A stretch of 56,307 bases of DNA from Flavipsychrobacter sp. (GTDB taxonomy: Bacteria > Bacteroidota > Bacteroidia > Chitinophagales > Chitinophagaceae), in assembly GCA_021155965.1 (NCBI GenBank), contig JAJNBJ010000030.1:1-56307 (forward strand). The letters run 5' to 3'. The notes beneath the pieces were generated by a model, which saw only the letters and a program-made list of their open reading frames with translations, had not been told where the DNA came from and did no database searches. The translations under genes were made by a program, and so were the position numbers. Of this stretch, positions 37,297-45,211 are shown one piece after another; position 1 is the stretch's first letter; each line of letters begins with the position of its first letter.

Positions 37297-38272
37297 CTGT
37301 TGCTTTTCGTTTCTTCAGCATGTCAGCAAGAAGGTCGGCATCCAATTTTGGGGCATGGCTTAATACCATACTCTTGATTACTTCGTTACATGATTTTGTT
37401 ATATCGGAGTAATTCATCCCAAGCGCCGTTTCAGCCAAAGTTTCGTAATTAGGTCTTTTAATAAATGAATATGCCTTGGTACATTTCTGAATGACTTGCT
37501 TTATCTGTAGTTTATCTGGTAGTGGATAATTAATAATCTCATCAAAGCGTCTAAAAAGTGCCATATCTAAGCTCTCGGGTAAATTACTAGCTGCAACAAT
37601 TATGCTATTACTTCTATCTTTTTCGATATTGATAAGGAAACTGTTAAGAACGCGTTTGACTTCACCAATATCATGTCCTTGGTTCCGATGCGATCCAATT
37701 GAGTCAAACTCATCAAACAAATACACTGCACGGTGACTTTGCATAGTGTCAAAAATTAAGCGCAATTTGCTAATCGATTCACCAAGATATTTGGACATTA
37801 GCCCATCTAATCGTATTATATAAACTGCAATATCTAATTGACCCGCTATTGCCTGAGCAGTCATAGTCTTACCAGTTCCTGGAGGTCCAATGAGTAACAG
37901 TTTTCGAGTAGGATCTAAACTATGTTTCTTTAGTTCTTCCCATCGCTGTTGTTCTTCAATGAGTATTGCCAGAGTAGCCTTTATTTTTTCATCTAATACA
38001 AGGTCATTTAATTTAACACGTGGGACAAAAACTTCGATTAATTCATGCAGTTCTCGTTTAGGTAACGATAAAGATATTGCTTTACTGTCGATAGTCGAAG
38101 ACGACCTTTCTTTCTTTGCTTTTTCAATTAGGACTTTTAGTTCCTGCGCAAAAGTAGCATGCCCTTGTCTGGCTTCGGTAGCAGCTATTTGCATAGCTGT
38201 ACTAAAAAAGCGTGTTTCATCACTTTCTCCAAATGATTGAATAAGGGTCTTTATCTGATCTGCCGCAGCCAT
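37286..38272 (-). CDS. ietA: AAA-family ATPase, IetA-like
   Basis: This 328-residue single AAA module has Walker A GPPGTGKT (129-136), Walker B VYLFDEFD (183-190), a sensor-1 Asn at 230 (AASN) and arginines R241/R242 in ALFRRFDEIINYPLPD. The ~85-residue N-terminus (FFSTAMQIAATEARQGHATFAQELKVLIEKAKKE) is helical. The fold is that of FtsH/spastin-type ATPases without protease. It starts the operon; the protease gene begins inside its last codons. It probably controls or feeds the protease, and in the Iet pair the ATPase is the partner needed with IetS. A candidate -7 box lies at 38306-38313. Confidence 0.87.
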   Translation of the reverse strand: MAAADQIKTLIQSFGESDETRFFSTAMQIAATEARQGHATFAQELKVLIEKAKKERSSSTIDSKAISLSLPKRELHELIEVFVPRVKLNDLVLDEKIKATLAILIEEQQRWEELKKHSLDPTRKLLLIGPPGTGKTMTAQAIAGQLDIAVYIIRLDGLMSKYLGESISKLRLIFDTMQSHRAVYLFDEFDSIGSHRNQGHDIGEVKRVLNSFLINIEKDRSNSIIVAASNLPESLDMALFRRFDEIINYPLPDKLQIKQVIQKCTKAYSFIKRPNYETLAETALGMNYSDITKSCNEVIKSMVLSHAPKLDADLLADMLKKRKATDGK

Positions 38273-38305
38273 TTAATTGTATGATAAGAAATAAATGCGA
38301 AAATA

Positions 38306-38313
38306 CAAAACTA
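38306..38313 (-). promoter_or_regulatory. Candidate -7 box of the ietAS-like operon
   Basis: CAAAACTA on the + strand reads TAGTTTTG on the minus strand, a TAnnTTTG match, 34 bp upstream of the ATG at 38272. A clear -33 box was not found. Confidence 0.4.
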
Positions 38314-38440
38314 ATGTGCTAATAACGATTTCGTCTAATACTCCTTCTCCGAAGACACAAAAAACACCCTCAAAAAATACCCCTGTTTTTTAAACACCAA
38401 AATCCCACCAAACCCTTGCCCACAGCGAAAACTATTTTCC

Positions 38441-38487
38441 GTGACGGTACAGAAATAGTACCGTCACGGTACCGAAACAGTACCGCC
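38441..38487. promoter_or_regulatory. Tandem dyad operator-like site
   Basis: GTGACGGTAC (38441-38450) and GTACCGTCAC (38458-38467) are perfect complements around 7 bases. The adjoining 22 bp repeats the same CGGTAC-GAAA-GTACCG core (38466-38487) with 19 of 22 bases identical to 38444-38465. Two dyads in tandem, 22 bp apart, are typical of a dimeric regulator with cooperative binding. It lies about 170-215 bp upstream of the ietA-like start. Confidence 0.6.
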
Positions 38488-38643
38488 ATGGATTTCCCAT
38501 TTTTTCAGCAAAAAAACCTTGCAGAACTTTACTTGCCCACCATAGCTTTTTTCAAGCGAAGGAGGGCATCATCACAACCCGCACAATTAACCTTGTGCCC
38601 TTTGTGGAGGTATAAAACAAAAAAGGGATTAAGAAATACAGGA

Positions 38644-38693
38644 TGTGCAAAATGTGCGCAAAAATGCGCAAAAAATGCGCAAAAGTGTGCAAG
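38644..38693. repeat. Helically phased TGYGCA/A-tract array
   Basis: Five GCA cores at 38647, 38658, 38668, 38679 and 38689 are spaced 11, 10, 11 and 10 bp. The cores are preceded by TGC or GT and followed by A-runs. The average of 10.5 bp puts all on one helix face, so the DNA may be bent or bind a protein array. It lies upstream of the propeller gene. Confidence 0.6.
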
Positions 38694-38791
38694 AAATGAG
38701 CAATTCAAAACAACATAACCAATTGGCTTTCAGCACTAATGTGTGCAAACAGCGTGTTACACAAAAAAATGAGCAATACAGTACAATTCAT

Positions 38792-38799
38792 TACTTTTG
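38792..38799 (+). promoter_or_regulatory. Candidate -7 box of the propeller gene
   Basis: TACTTTTG matches TAnnTTTG but lies only 10 bp before the ATG at 38810, giving a very short leader. No strong -33 box is seen. Weak. Confidence 0.25.
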
Positions 38800-38809
38800 T
38801 TTGCATTAT

Positions 38810-40300
38810 ATGCGCACCAGCTTACTAACCACTCTCTTACTGCTGCATATCTGCTGCCGTGCGCAAGACAAACAGGCAGAGGATAAAATTATCTGGTACG
38901 ATCCCATCACCGTTACCGATAAAACCTTCGGCTACCAGCACCCGCGCGTCGCGCTCGATCAGAATAATAACCCAATGGTTTTATGGGGCGATGATAATGG
39001 CAGGGTGTTCCTGGCAAGGTGGGCAGGCAAGGGGTTTGCAGAGGCAGTGCGTATCAACCCACCCGGCAAAGCCGCATTCGTAGAGCCCTGGGCCGGGCCT
39101 GAGATCACCAGCCGTGGCGATACCGTATATATCGTTTACAAAGAAACCCCGGAAGAAAAAAATCATATCCACATACTCCACTCCTACGATGGCGGCAAAC
39201 ACTTCTCCATCGAAACGCAGGTGGATGACAGCGATGCGCTTATATCGCGCTTCCCCACAGTAGCTATGAACCCCTACGGCCATCCGCTGGTATCCTACAT
39301 GAAGTACGACCCCGGTTACCAGAACCCACGCCATGTAGTGGCAAAATCAAACGACTTCGGCGAGACCATTGCAGGCGAAGCTGTTGTAAAGAATTACTCC
39401 GGCGGCAAAATATCCGATTGCTGCCCCGCCACGGTCGTTGAATCAGGCAATGCAACTGTCATCCTCTTCCGCGATGACTTTAACGGCTACCGCAATATCT
39501 GGGCGGGCATCTCAAAGAACCGCGCTATCTCGTTCGATAAAGGCATGCAGATAGATTCTACCAACTGGTACTCTAAAAATTGCGCAGCAGAACCTCCGCA
39601 TGGCACCATCGTTGGCGATACATTGTATGCAGTATTCGGCAGCGGCGGCGGGGATAGCGCACTTATATACCTCAGCAAAGTATCACTCACCACCCAGGGC
39701 ATCGCCTACCGCCCCCTCACTGGCAAATTCCCTGGCCTCACCAGCCAAACCTCTCCCCGCATTGCCAACTCCGGTAATGCCACAGCCATCACATGGGTGC
39801 AATCCATAGGCATCAATATGCAGGTATGCCTCCACTTCACCAACGACATCACCACCGGCCTCCCCGAAAAATACACAACCGTTGCAAGGGGTGTCTTTCA
39901 AAGCCCTGATGTTGCACTCGGCGGCGGCCATATCTACGTAGTGTACGAAGATGATTCATCAAAGAACATCATGTGCCGCATCGGCAGGTATGAGGAAACT
40001 ATTACCAACAAACTCCTCGCAGAGAATACAACCGTAGCGCTTGAGCGCTCTAAGAACGGTAAATATTTCACCGTCACCATGCCCGATCTTTCCTATTGCC
40101 TTATGGTAGACGCCACCGGTAAGGAATACGAAATGGATGTAAAATGCAAAAAGAACAGTTGCAAAATAAACACCGAAGAACTCGATCCCGGGCTCTACGT
40201 AGTAAAAATGTACACTAAAGACGAAAAAATATTCACCTACAAATACGAAGTGAAAGAAGAAGTTGAAAAAGAAGAAAAAGAGAAAAAGAAAGGACGGTGA
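38810..40300 (+). CDS. Secreted BNR/sialidase-like propeller protein
   Basis: This 496-residue protein is read from the ATG at 38810, where a signal peptide starts (MRTSLLTTLLLLHICCRAQ); the frame extends 165 bp upstream through the phased array, which is not coding-like. The body has sialidase-type blades (VALDQNNNPMVLWGDDNG, LHSYDGGKHFSIE, VAKSNDFGETIAGEAV, LFRDDFNGYRNIWAG). Complete sialidase catalytic residues are not recognised, so enzyme activity is unproven. Residues ~410-480 resemble a short T9SS-like beta domain (LDPGLYVVKMYTKDEK), then a charged tail (EEVEKEEKEKKKGR) replaces the usual ending. It is probably exported. Confidence 0.8.
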   Translation: MRTSLLTTLLLLHICCRAQDKQAEDKIIWYDPITVTDKTFGYQHPRVALDQNNNPMVLWGDDNGRVFLARWAGKGFAEAVRINPPGKAAFVEPWAGPEITSRGDTVYIVYKETPEEKNHIHILHSYDGGKHFSIETQVDDSDALISRFPTVAMNPYGHPLVSYMKYDPGYQNPRHVVAKSNDFGETIAGEAVVKNYSGGKISDCCPATVVESGNATVILFRDDFNGYRNIWAGISKNRAISFDKGMQIDSTNWYSKNCAAEPPHGTIVGDTLYAVFGSGGGDSALIYLSKVSLTTQGIAYRPLTGKFPGLTSQTSPRIANSGNATAITWVQSIGINMQVCLHFTNDITTGLPEKYTTVARGVFQSPDVALGGGHIYVVYEDDSSKNIMCRIGRYEETITNKLLAENTTVALERSKNGKYFTVTMPDLSYCLMVDATGKEYEMDVKCKKNSCKINTEELDPGLYVVKMYTKDEKIFTYKYEVKEEVEKEEKEKKKGR

Positions 40301-40303
40301 TCC

Positions 40304-40861
40304 TTACTTTTTACTTTCCTGTATGGCATTGTAAATTTTAGTGGCAGAAAAATCGCCCTCCAACAGTTTTATCAGCTTCTTACGCCCGTCATACAACGCC
40401 ACATCCGGAAGGTTCAGCACCCGGTAATGTTCAACAAAAAAGAACTCATAATCCCGGCCCATGGCTTTAATATTCGGGTGTTCTGCCATCTTATATTTTT
40501 CGTAAAAATTCCGTATTTCTTTATAATCATGCAGCAGAGTAAAAAAATAAAACTGCACATCCTTCACAGAATCCATTCCTTGCATAAGCCCACCTATACT
40601 CGATTTGCAGTGCTTACACGTAGGGTCAAAGAAAACCATTGCTGTCACTTTCCCCGCTGGTATGTTGTATGTATTGAAGATCGTCGCACTGTCCATCAGC
40701 ATTATGTTAAACGCTGGCAGCATAGGATTTTTCTGGTAAGGTTTTATGCTGTCCTTAGCCCACTCCCGCGGGTCAGGTGGTGGCGGATAGTTCGCGTTCT
40801 GCGCAAATAGGCTGTTTGCAAACAAACAAAATACTAAACTGAAAAAAACTCTCCTGGCCAT
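40304..40861 (-). CDS. Secreted thioredoxin-like (redoxin/TlpA-like) protein
   Basis: This 185-residue protein has a signal peptide (LVFCLFANSLFAQ) and a thioredoxin fold with the redox pair CKHC in FFDPTCKHCKSSIGG. The ALYDGRKKLIKLLEGDF stretch has the place of the cis-Pro strand. It lacks the extended peroxiredoxin sites. It is likely a periplasmic thiol-disulfide protein. It converges with the propeller gene with a 3-bp gap between their stops. Confidence 0.82.
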   Translation of the reverse strand: MARRVFFSLVFCLFANSLFAQNANYPPPPDPREWAKDSIKPYQKNPMLPAFNIMLMDSATIFNTYNIPAGKVTAMVFFDPTCKHCKSSIGGLMQGMDSVKDVQFYFFTLLHDYKEIRNFYEKYKMAEHPNIKAMGRDYEFFFVEHYRVLNLPDVALYDGRKKLIKLLEGDFSATKIYNAIQESKK

Positions 40862-40893
40862 GCTGCTAAATTAGTTTAAAACCCATTAAAAAT

Positions 40894-40924
40894 AATAATA
40901 GCCTCTTTGCAGGAGGCTATTATT
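40894..40924. terminator. Hairpin terminator of the large surface-protein gene
   Basis: AATAATAGCCTC (40894-40905) and GAGGCTATTATT (40913-40924) are exact complements around a 7-base loop. It lies 24 bp past the stop of the gene ending at 40948 on the minus strand. Confidence 0.8.
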
Positions 40925-40947
40925 AACGCTTTATTTTATTCTTAATA

Positions 40948-43900
40948 CTATCTTATGAGTGTCACATTGCCCTGTTTCTTGAACTGGCGGCCTGTAGAGC
41001 TGACTGCGCTCACCTCGTAAATATACACACCAAATGGTTGCGGTTTGCCTTTATAGGTGCCATCCCACCCGTCGTTTATATTGGTTGTTTCAAACACCTT
41101 CACACCCCACCTGTCCCATATCCTGAAGTAGTTCAGCTCTGCAATGCCACGTTTGATGACCTTGAAGGTTGCATTTGGCTCACTTCCGGGAGAGAATGCG
41201 TTTGGCATCACAAGTACAGCTTCCGGATCGACGTATATGGAAATGGAATCAACTGCCTCACATCCCCAGCTTGTTGCACCATATACTTTGTATTTCGTAC
41301 TGATCTGCGGCGATGCAACAGGGTTAGACACACGGTAATTATCCAGTCCCGCGGGCGGGAACCATGTAAAGTCTGAACAATTGCCCTGCGTATTCAGTTG
41401 TACTGATTCACCCGGGTGCAGTGTAACCGAATCGCCGATGAATAATACAGCCCCGGGCTTCACTACGATCCTTACTGAATTGGTATCTGCACAACCAAAT
41501 TTGTTATGTGCTGTCACGGTATAGGTCATATTGCTTACAGGGCGGGCAACAACAGTTGCATTCAATGTATCATCCAGGTAGAATGCAGGGCGCCAATGAT
41601 AATAAGTTATCGGGTCCGATGTAGATGCTGCTGTCATTATCACCGAATCATGCGGGCATATCTCCACAGATTCTGGCAGGGTCAGGCCGGGGCTTGGGTT
41701 CACAGTAATTTTGAATGAATCCAACGCACTGGTACACGACATAACGGTTTGCGTTACATAGTACCACATAATTGTGTCGGCTGCAGTAGGTGGTTTTGGC
41801 GGGTTCAATGTTCCTCCACTTGCCACGCTGCCTGTTGGGTACCACAGTATGCTGTCGCCATATGCATCCAGGAACGGAGCGTCAAAATTCTGGCAGAAAA
41901 CCAAGTCTTTCAGCATTGGCGGTTCAGGCCTCTTCCTGATAACTACAGTATCATATACCGGCTTCGACTCGCAACCATTCAGCAATGACCTTACTTCATA
42001 AATACCCGCCATCTCCATTATCACCGGGGTACGGTATGGGTTTTGCAAAGTGGACCTGAAAACAAACGGCCCTTCCCAACGGAATGTGGCGCCAGGGTTA
42101 CTGCTCGCCTGTAAGAACAGGGTATCATTCAGCCCGGTACAAACAGGGTTATTGTTGGTGACTATGAGTAATGGCGTTGGTGTAATGCTCACTGTTATCA
42201 CTGTTGATGCGTTACAACTGCCTAATATTGCAGTCACTGTATAAGAACCAGTAGCTGACGGGTTAACGTTCAGGATCACAGGGTTCTGCAAGGTTGATGT
42301 AAACAAAGCAGGGCCTACCCAGCGGTAACTAACACCTGGTGTTGCATCATTTGCAAACAACATCAGCGTATCACTTTCGCATATGCTTGGCGGGCCGGGC
42401 GAGTTGCTGCTCGCTGTTGGCACCTCAGGAGTAGAATCAACTACAGCGTATAATGTCGATGTATCAGAGGTACAGCTGTGGCCTGGGTAACTAATAGTTG
42501 CACTCACTGAATAAGTTCCGGTAGCAGCAGTGGTTGCAGATGCTATTGATGGGTTTTGCAATATTGACGCAAACGCATTCGGGCCTGTCCAACTGTAAGT
42601 AGACCCCGCAGTACTTGTAGCAGTGAGGTTCAATGTATTTCCTGAGCATATGGGCCCATTGCTGGTCATAGTTGGCGGATAAGGCGTGGAATCGACTACA
42701 ACAGCAATAGTATTACGATTTCTGCAGGTAATCCCATCCGCTGTTCTCGATACAGTTACGGTATACGTGCCTGTTGCGGGAACATGCGGACTGCCTATCA
42801 TCGGGTTCTGCAGGAATGACGTAAAGCCCAGCGGGCCTGCCCACGAATAACTAACTCCCGGCGTTACATCGGATGCTGTGAACTTCAGCGTATCCCTGTG
42901 CCCCGAACATACAGGCGAGTTGCTGCCCACGGTTGGCACTGCAGGGGTTGTATCTATGATCACATTCACAAAGCCGCTGTCAAAACATCCGTTCAGTTCT
43001 GTAATTACTCTATAGGTGCCGGTGAAAGAAACAGGCGGGTTCGGCCTTGACGGATTTTGCAAAGTTGATGTAAATAATACCGGGCCGCTCCACGCATATG
43101 TTACTGCGGGGTCAAATGCCGTAGCAAAAAGGTTCAGCACATTGGGTGGGCCGGAGCATATAGGCGCATTGGTTGTTGCCGTAACGATTGGCAATGGTTT
43201 CAGCCTTACATGGGTCCACGCAGTGTCTGTTGCTGTGCCCACATATCTCACAACAGTATACCAACCGGTATCTGCCCACGACAGCAAAGGATTTCTCTTG
43301 GCATACTGTGTGAATGCAGTATAACCTCCGGGCCCAAACCACCGGTAGGTTGCCCCGGTTGAATCTCCATTCGCAAAAAGCCTTAAAGTATCCGAGAAGC
43401 ATATAGGCCCGCTATTCGTATTATTCGTAGCATCGAAGCACGGCCTTACATAGAGATAAAAAGTAACCGGCGCAGGCTGGTTACAACTGCCATGCAGCGG
43501 ATCCGGCGTTCCCGTAATAGTATAGGTAATCGGCCCCGATAAAGCGCCTATGTCAACATTTACACTTGTGCCCAAGGTTGAAGAAAGCCCGGTGGCAGGG
43601 GCCCATGTCCACTTGCTGAGCGCCCATTTCCTGTACTCTCCATTAATAACTTTTGCGGTAAATAATTCCGGACCTAACACATCACAGCCGGTCAGGTCGC
43701 AACCAATAACACTGTCCCGCTGGCCGGGGTTTATCTGGCTGCCCAGTGTTGACAATTGAGGAACCTGCGTATAGAGGCTGTCTACAGCAGTAGTATCAGA
43801 GAATAACCAGCCAAAGCAAATGGAAGTGCTGTCATGCGGGGCTATGTCCCCAAGGTTGTAAACAATACCATAAGCGATATCCTGGGTAAATGTTGTTGAA

Positions 43901-44820
43901 CCAAGCGTATAATAGGTTGTACCCATAGATGTTGTTGTCCCTGCCCAAACCCTGTTAAGGTTATTACCTGGCACAATCGCCGGAGGCCAGCTAACATATA
44001 TCAACACTTTTGCGCGACAATCCTGCGCGCCCAACGCCGAAAACGCATCCTGGTGAGAAGTTGGTGGCTTTGCCCTTACAACGTGACGGTCGAAAGCACC
44101 GCCCTGGAACGAGATGTGGTTGTGTGTTGGGAAACTGCCGCCCGGCCATGGCTGATCGTTGTCCGGGTCGCCGGTAGCATGGTAATATACACCCCTTAAT
44201 ATTGAGTCTGATGTGTTGTAGAATTTGGTGGTAACTATGCACCACGATGCATTGGTATCCACTTCGTTCACCTGCTCTATACGCAGTGCCTGCCTCAGCC
44301 CATACCTTTTCAGCCCATACCTTCCTTCCCAAACGCCTGTTGCTGCACGGTGCGGATGCCAGCAGGTAGGCCCATAATAAGCGCTGACACCGCCTGTGAA
44401 ATTACCGCCCTCAACTGTGTCTAAACGCCCGCTTGAATAAAAAGCGCTTGCCATGGTATCCTGGATCTCGATCTGCCAACCGTTGAAAGGCGTGCCTGGA
44501 AGAAAATAACAGCCATAATATATTTCAGACCCTGCACCTGCAACAGCCCAGCCATCGTGGCCTGCATCGTAAGAAAAATCCAGCCCTCTCGTGCCGCCCG
44601 GCGTACCCGGATAGGTAGCTGTTGCTGCACCTGCGCCGCTTCCGCCGTAGTGATAACCTGCGGGCGGCACTGCATTATTGCCCCATGCACCGTTTGGGCA
44701 AACGCCTACTTCAAGCCAGCGCCCCTGCATGAAAACAGAGCCTCCAACCATTTGAGCAGAGGCATGATGCGTGTAACCTGCGCCGATCAAAAGAAATAAA
44801 ATGAGATAACGATATTTCAT
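40948..44820 (-). CDS. Giant T9SS surface protein with Ig/PKD repeats and gliding-type CTD
   Basis: This 1290-residue protein starts at ATG 44820, where the signal peptide begins (MKYRYLILFLLIGAGYTHHASAQ); the longer frame to 44910 is not signal-like. Residues ~30-490 are a unique region with many Trp/Tyr/Gly. From ~495 come six repeats of ~80-87 residues with the pattern (N)SPVCSG-x-LxLxA-x-PG-x-xYxWxGPxxFxSxLQNPxI...TGxYxVxxxxxxC. The end (LVMPNAFSPGSEPNATFKVI, FRIWDRWGVKVFE, GWDGTYKGKPQPFGVYIYEV) is a full 'gliding motility-associated' (type B) T9SS sorting domain. It is likely a SprB-like or adhesin-type surface protein. It shares repeat type and an upstream motif with the 45212-48298 gene. 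Confidence 0.9.
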   Translation of the reverse strand: MKYRYLILFLLIGAGYTHHASAQMVGGSVFMQGRWLEVGVCPNGAWGNNAVPPAGYHYGGSGAGAATATYPGTPGGTRGLDFSYDAGHDGWAVAGAGSEIYYGCYFLPGTPFNGWQIEIQDTMASAFYSSGRLDTVEGGNFTGGVSAYYGPTCWHPHRAATGVWEGRYGLKRYGLRQALRIEQVNEVDTNASWCIVTTKFYNTSDSILRGVYYHATGDPDNDQPWPGGSFPTHNHISFQGGAFDRHVVRAKPPTSHQDAFSALGAQDCRAKVLIYVSWPPAIVPGNNLNRVWAGTTTSMGTTYYTLGSTTFTQDIAYGIVYNLGDIAPHDSTSICFGWLFSDTTAVDSLYTQVPQLSTLGSQINPGQRDSVIGCDLTGCDVLGPELFTAKVINGEYRKWALSKWTWAPATGLSSTLGTSVNVDIGALSGPITYTITGTPDPLHGSCNQPAPVTFYLYVRPCFDATNNTNSGPICFSDTLRLFANGDSTGATYRWFGPGGYTAFTQYAKRNPLLSWADTGWYTVVRYVGTATDTAWTHVRLKPLPIVTATTNAPICSGPPNVLNLFATAFDPAVTYAWSGPVLFTSTLQNPSRPNPPVSFTGTYRVITELNGCFDSGFVNVIIDTTPAVPTVGSNSPVCSGHRDTLKFTASDVTPGVSYSWAGPLGFTSFLQNPMIGSPHVPATGTYTVTVSRTADGITCRNRNTIAVVVDSTPYPPTMTSNGPICSGNTLNLTATSTAGSTYSWTGPNAFASILQNPSIASATTAATGTYSVSATISYPGHSCTSDTSTLYAVVDSTPEVPTASSNSPGPPSICESDTLMLFANDATPGVSYRWVGPALFTSTLQNPVILNVNPSATGSYTVTAILGSCNASTVITVSITPTPLLIVTNNNPVCTGLNDTLFLQASSNPGATFRWEGPFVFRSTLQNPYRTPVIMEMAGIYEVRSLLNGCESKPVYDTVVIRKRPEPPMLKDLVFCQNFDAPFLDAYGDSILWYPTGSVASGGTLNPPKPPTAADTIMWYYVTQTVMSCTSALDSFKITVNPSPGLTLPESVEICPHDSVIMTAASTSDPITYYHWRPAFYLDDTLNATVVARPVSNMTYTVTAHNKFGCADTNSVRIVVKPGAVLFIGDSVTLHPGESVQLNTQGNCSDFTWFPPAGLDNYRVSNPVASPQISTKYKVYGATSWGCEAVDSISIYVDPEAVLVMPNAFSPGSEPNATFKVIKRGIAELNYFRIWDRWGVKVFETTNINDGWDGTYKGKPQPFGVYIYEVSAVSSTGRQFKKQGNVTLIR

Positions 44821-44952
44821 GCTGCTTGTATTTAAAATTCCATTCAAAAAAATCCGCCCTGCGCCACCTGAAAAAATCGTATAAATATAGGATTTTTTTC
44901 GCTGCTGCACCAGTTAATATTACTGCGGAAATATTTCATCCCTAACCTTTAA

Positions 44953-44992
44953 GACAGCAAAAAGGCCCGAAATGGATGGGTATTTTTAAAAA
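44953..44992 (-). promoter_or_regulatory. Upstream motif shared with the second surface-protein gene
   Basis: GACAGCAAAAA, then GGATGGGTA and TTAAAAA, occur here 133 bp upstream of the 44820 start and again at 48382-48422, 84 bp upstream of the 48298 start, in the same orientation relative to the genes. Between these the sequences differ. It may be a regulator site or ancestral duplicated upstream DNA. Confidence 0.5.
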
Positions 44993-45163
44993 AATGTGTC
45001 TTTTTTTAAGATTATTTATATATGTGTTGTTTGGATAATTTATATTCGATCTTAAAATGAAGTAACCTGTGGTTAAAAACAACCTGTTTTTATTGTCATA
45101 TTAAAATAAAACGAGGAAGCTGCCAAATCTTGCTTGCAAAACGGTATACTCAATAACCAAAAA

Positions 45164-45189
45164 AAACGCTGCCTGGACGGGCAGCGTTT
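45164..45189. terminator. Intrinsic terminator of the 45212-48298 gene
   Basis: AAACGCTGCC (45164-45173) and GGCAGCGTTT (45180-45189) form a perfect 10-bp stem with a 6-base loop. The A-run at 45159-45166 reads as a T-run on the minus strand after the stem, as in a rho-independent terminator. It lies 22 bp past the stop. Confidence 0.85.
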
Positions 45190-45211
45190 ATAATATTGTT
45201 ATTCCGGGTGT

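Larger units (their letters stand above)
38273..38809. other. Intergenic regulatory region between ietA-like and propeller genes
   Basis: This 537-bp gap lies between divergent genes. I see no gene in it: the frame open from 38645 lacks a plausible start before the signal peptide at 38810. It contains a candidate ietA promoter (38306-38313), a tandem dyad (38441-38487), a phased TGYGCA array (38644-38693) and a candidate -7 box (38792-38799). It is unusually structured for this window. Confidence 0.6.
44821..45211. other. Intergenic region, 391 bp
   Basis: This AT-rich gap lies between two minus-strand surface-protein genes. It holds a terminator hairpin (45164-45189) for the upstream gene and, at 44953-44992, the motif shared with the other surface gene. 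No gene is seen. Confidence 0.55.

Noticed and set aside
38645..38809. N-terminal extension of the propeller protein
   Set aside because: It would translate the phased array into a Lys/Asn-rich peptide ahead of a perfect signal peptide. The ATG at 38810 is preferred.
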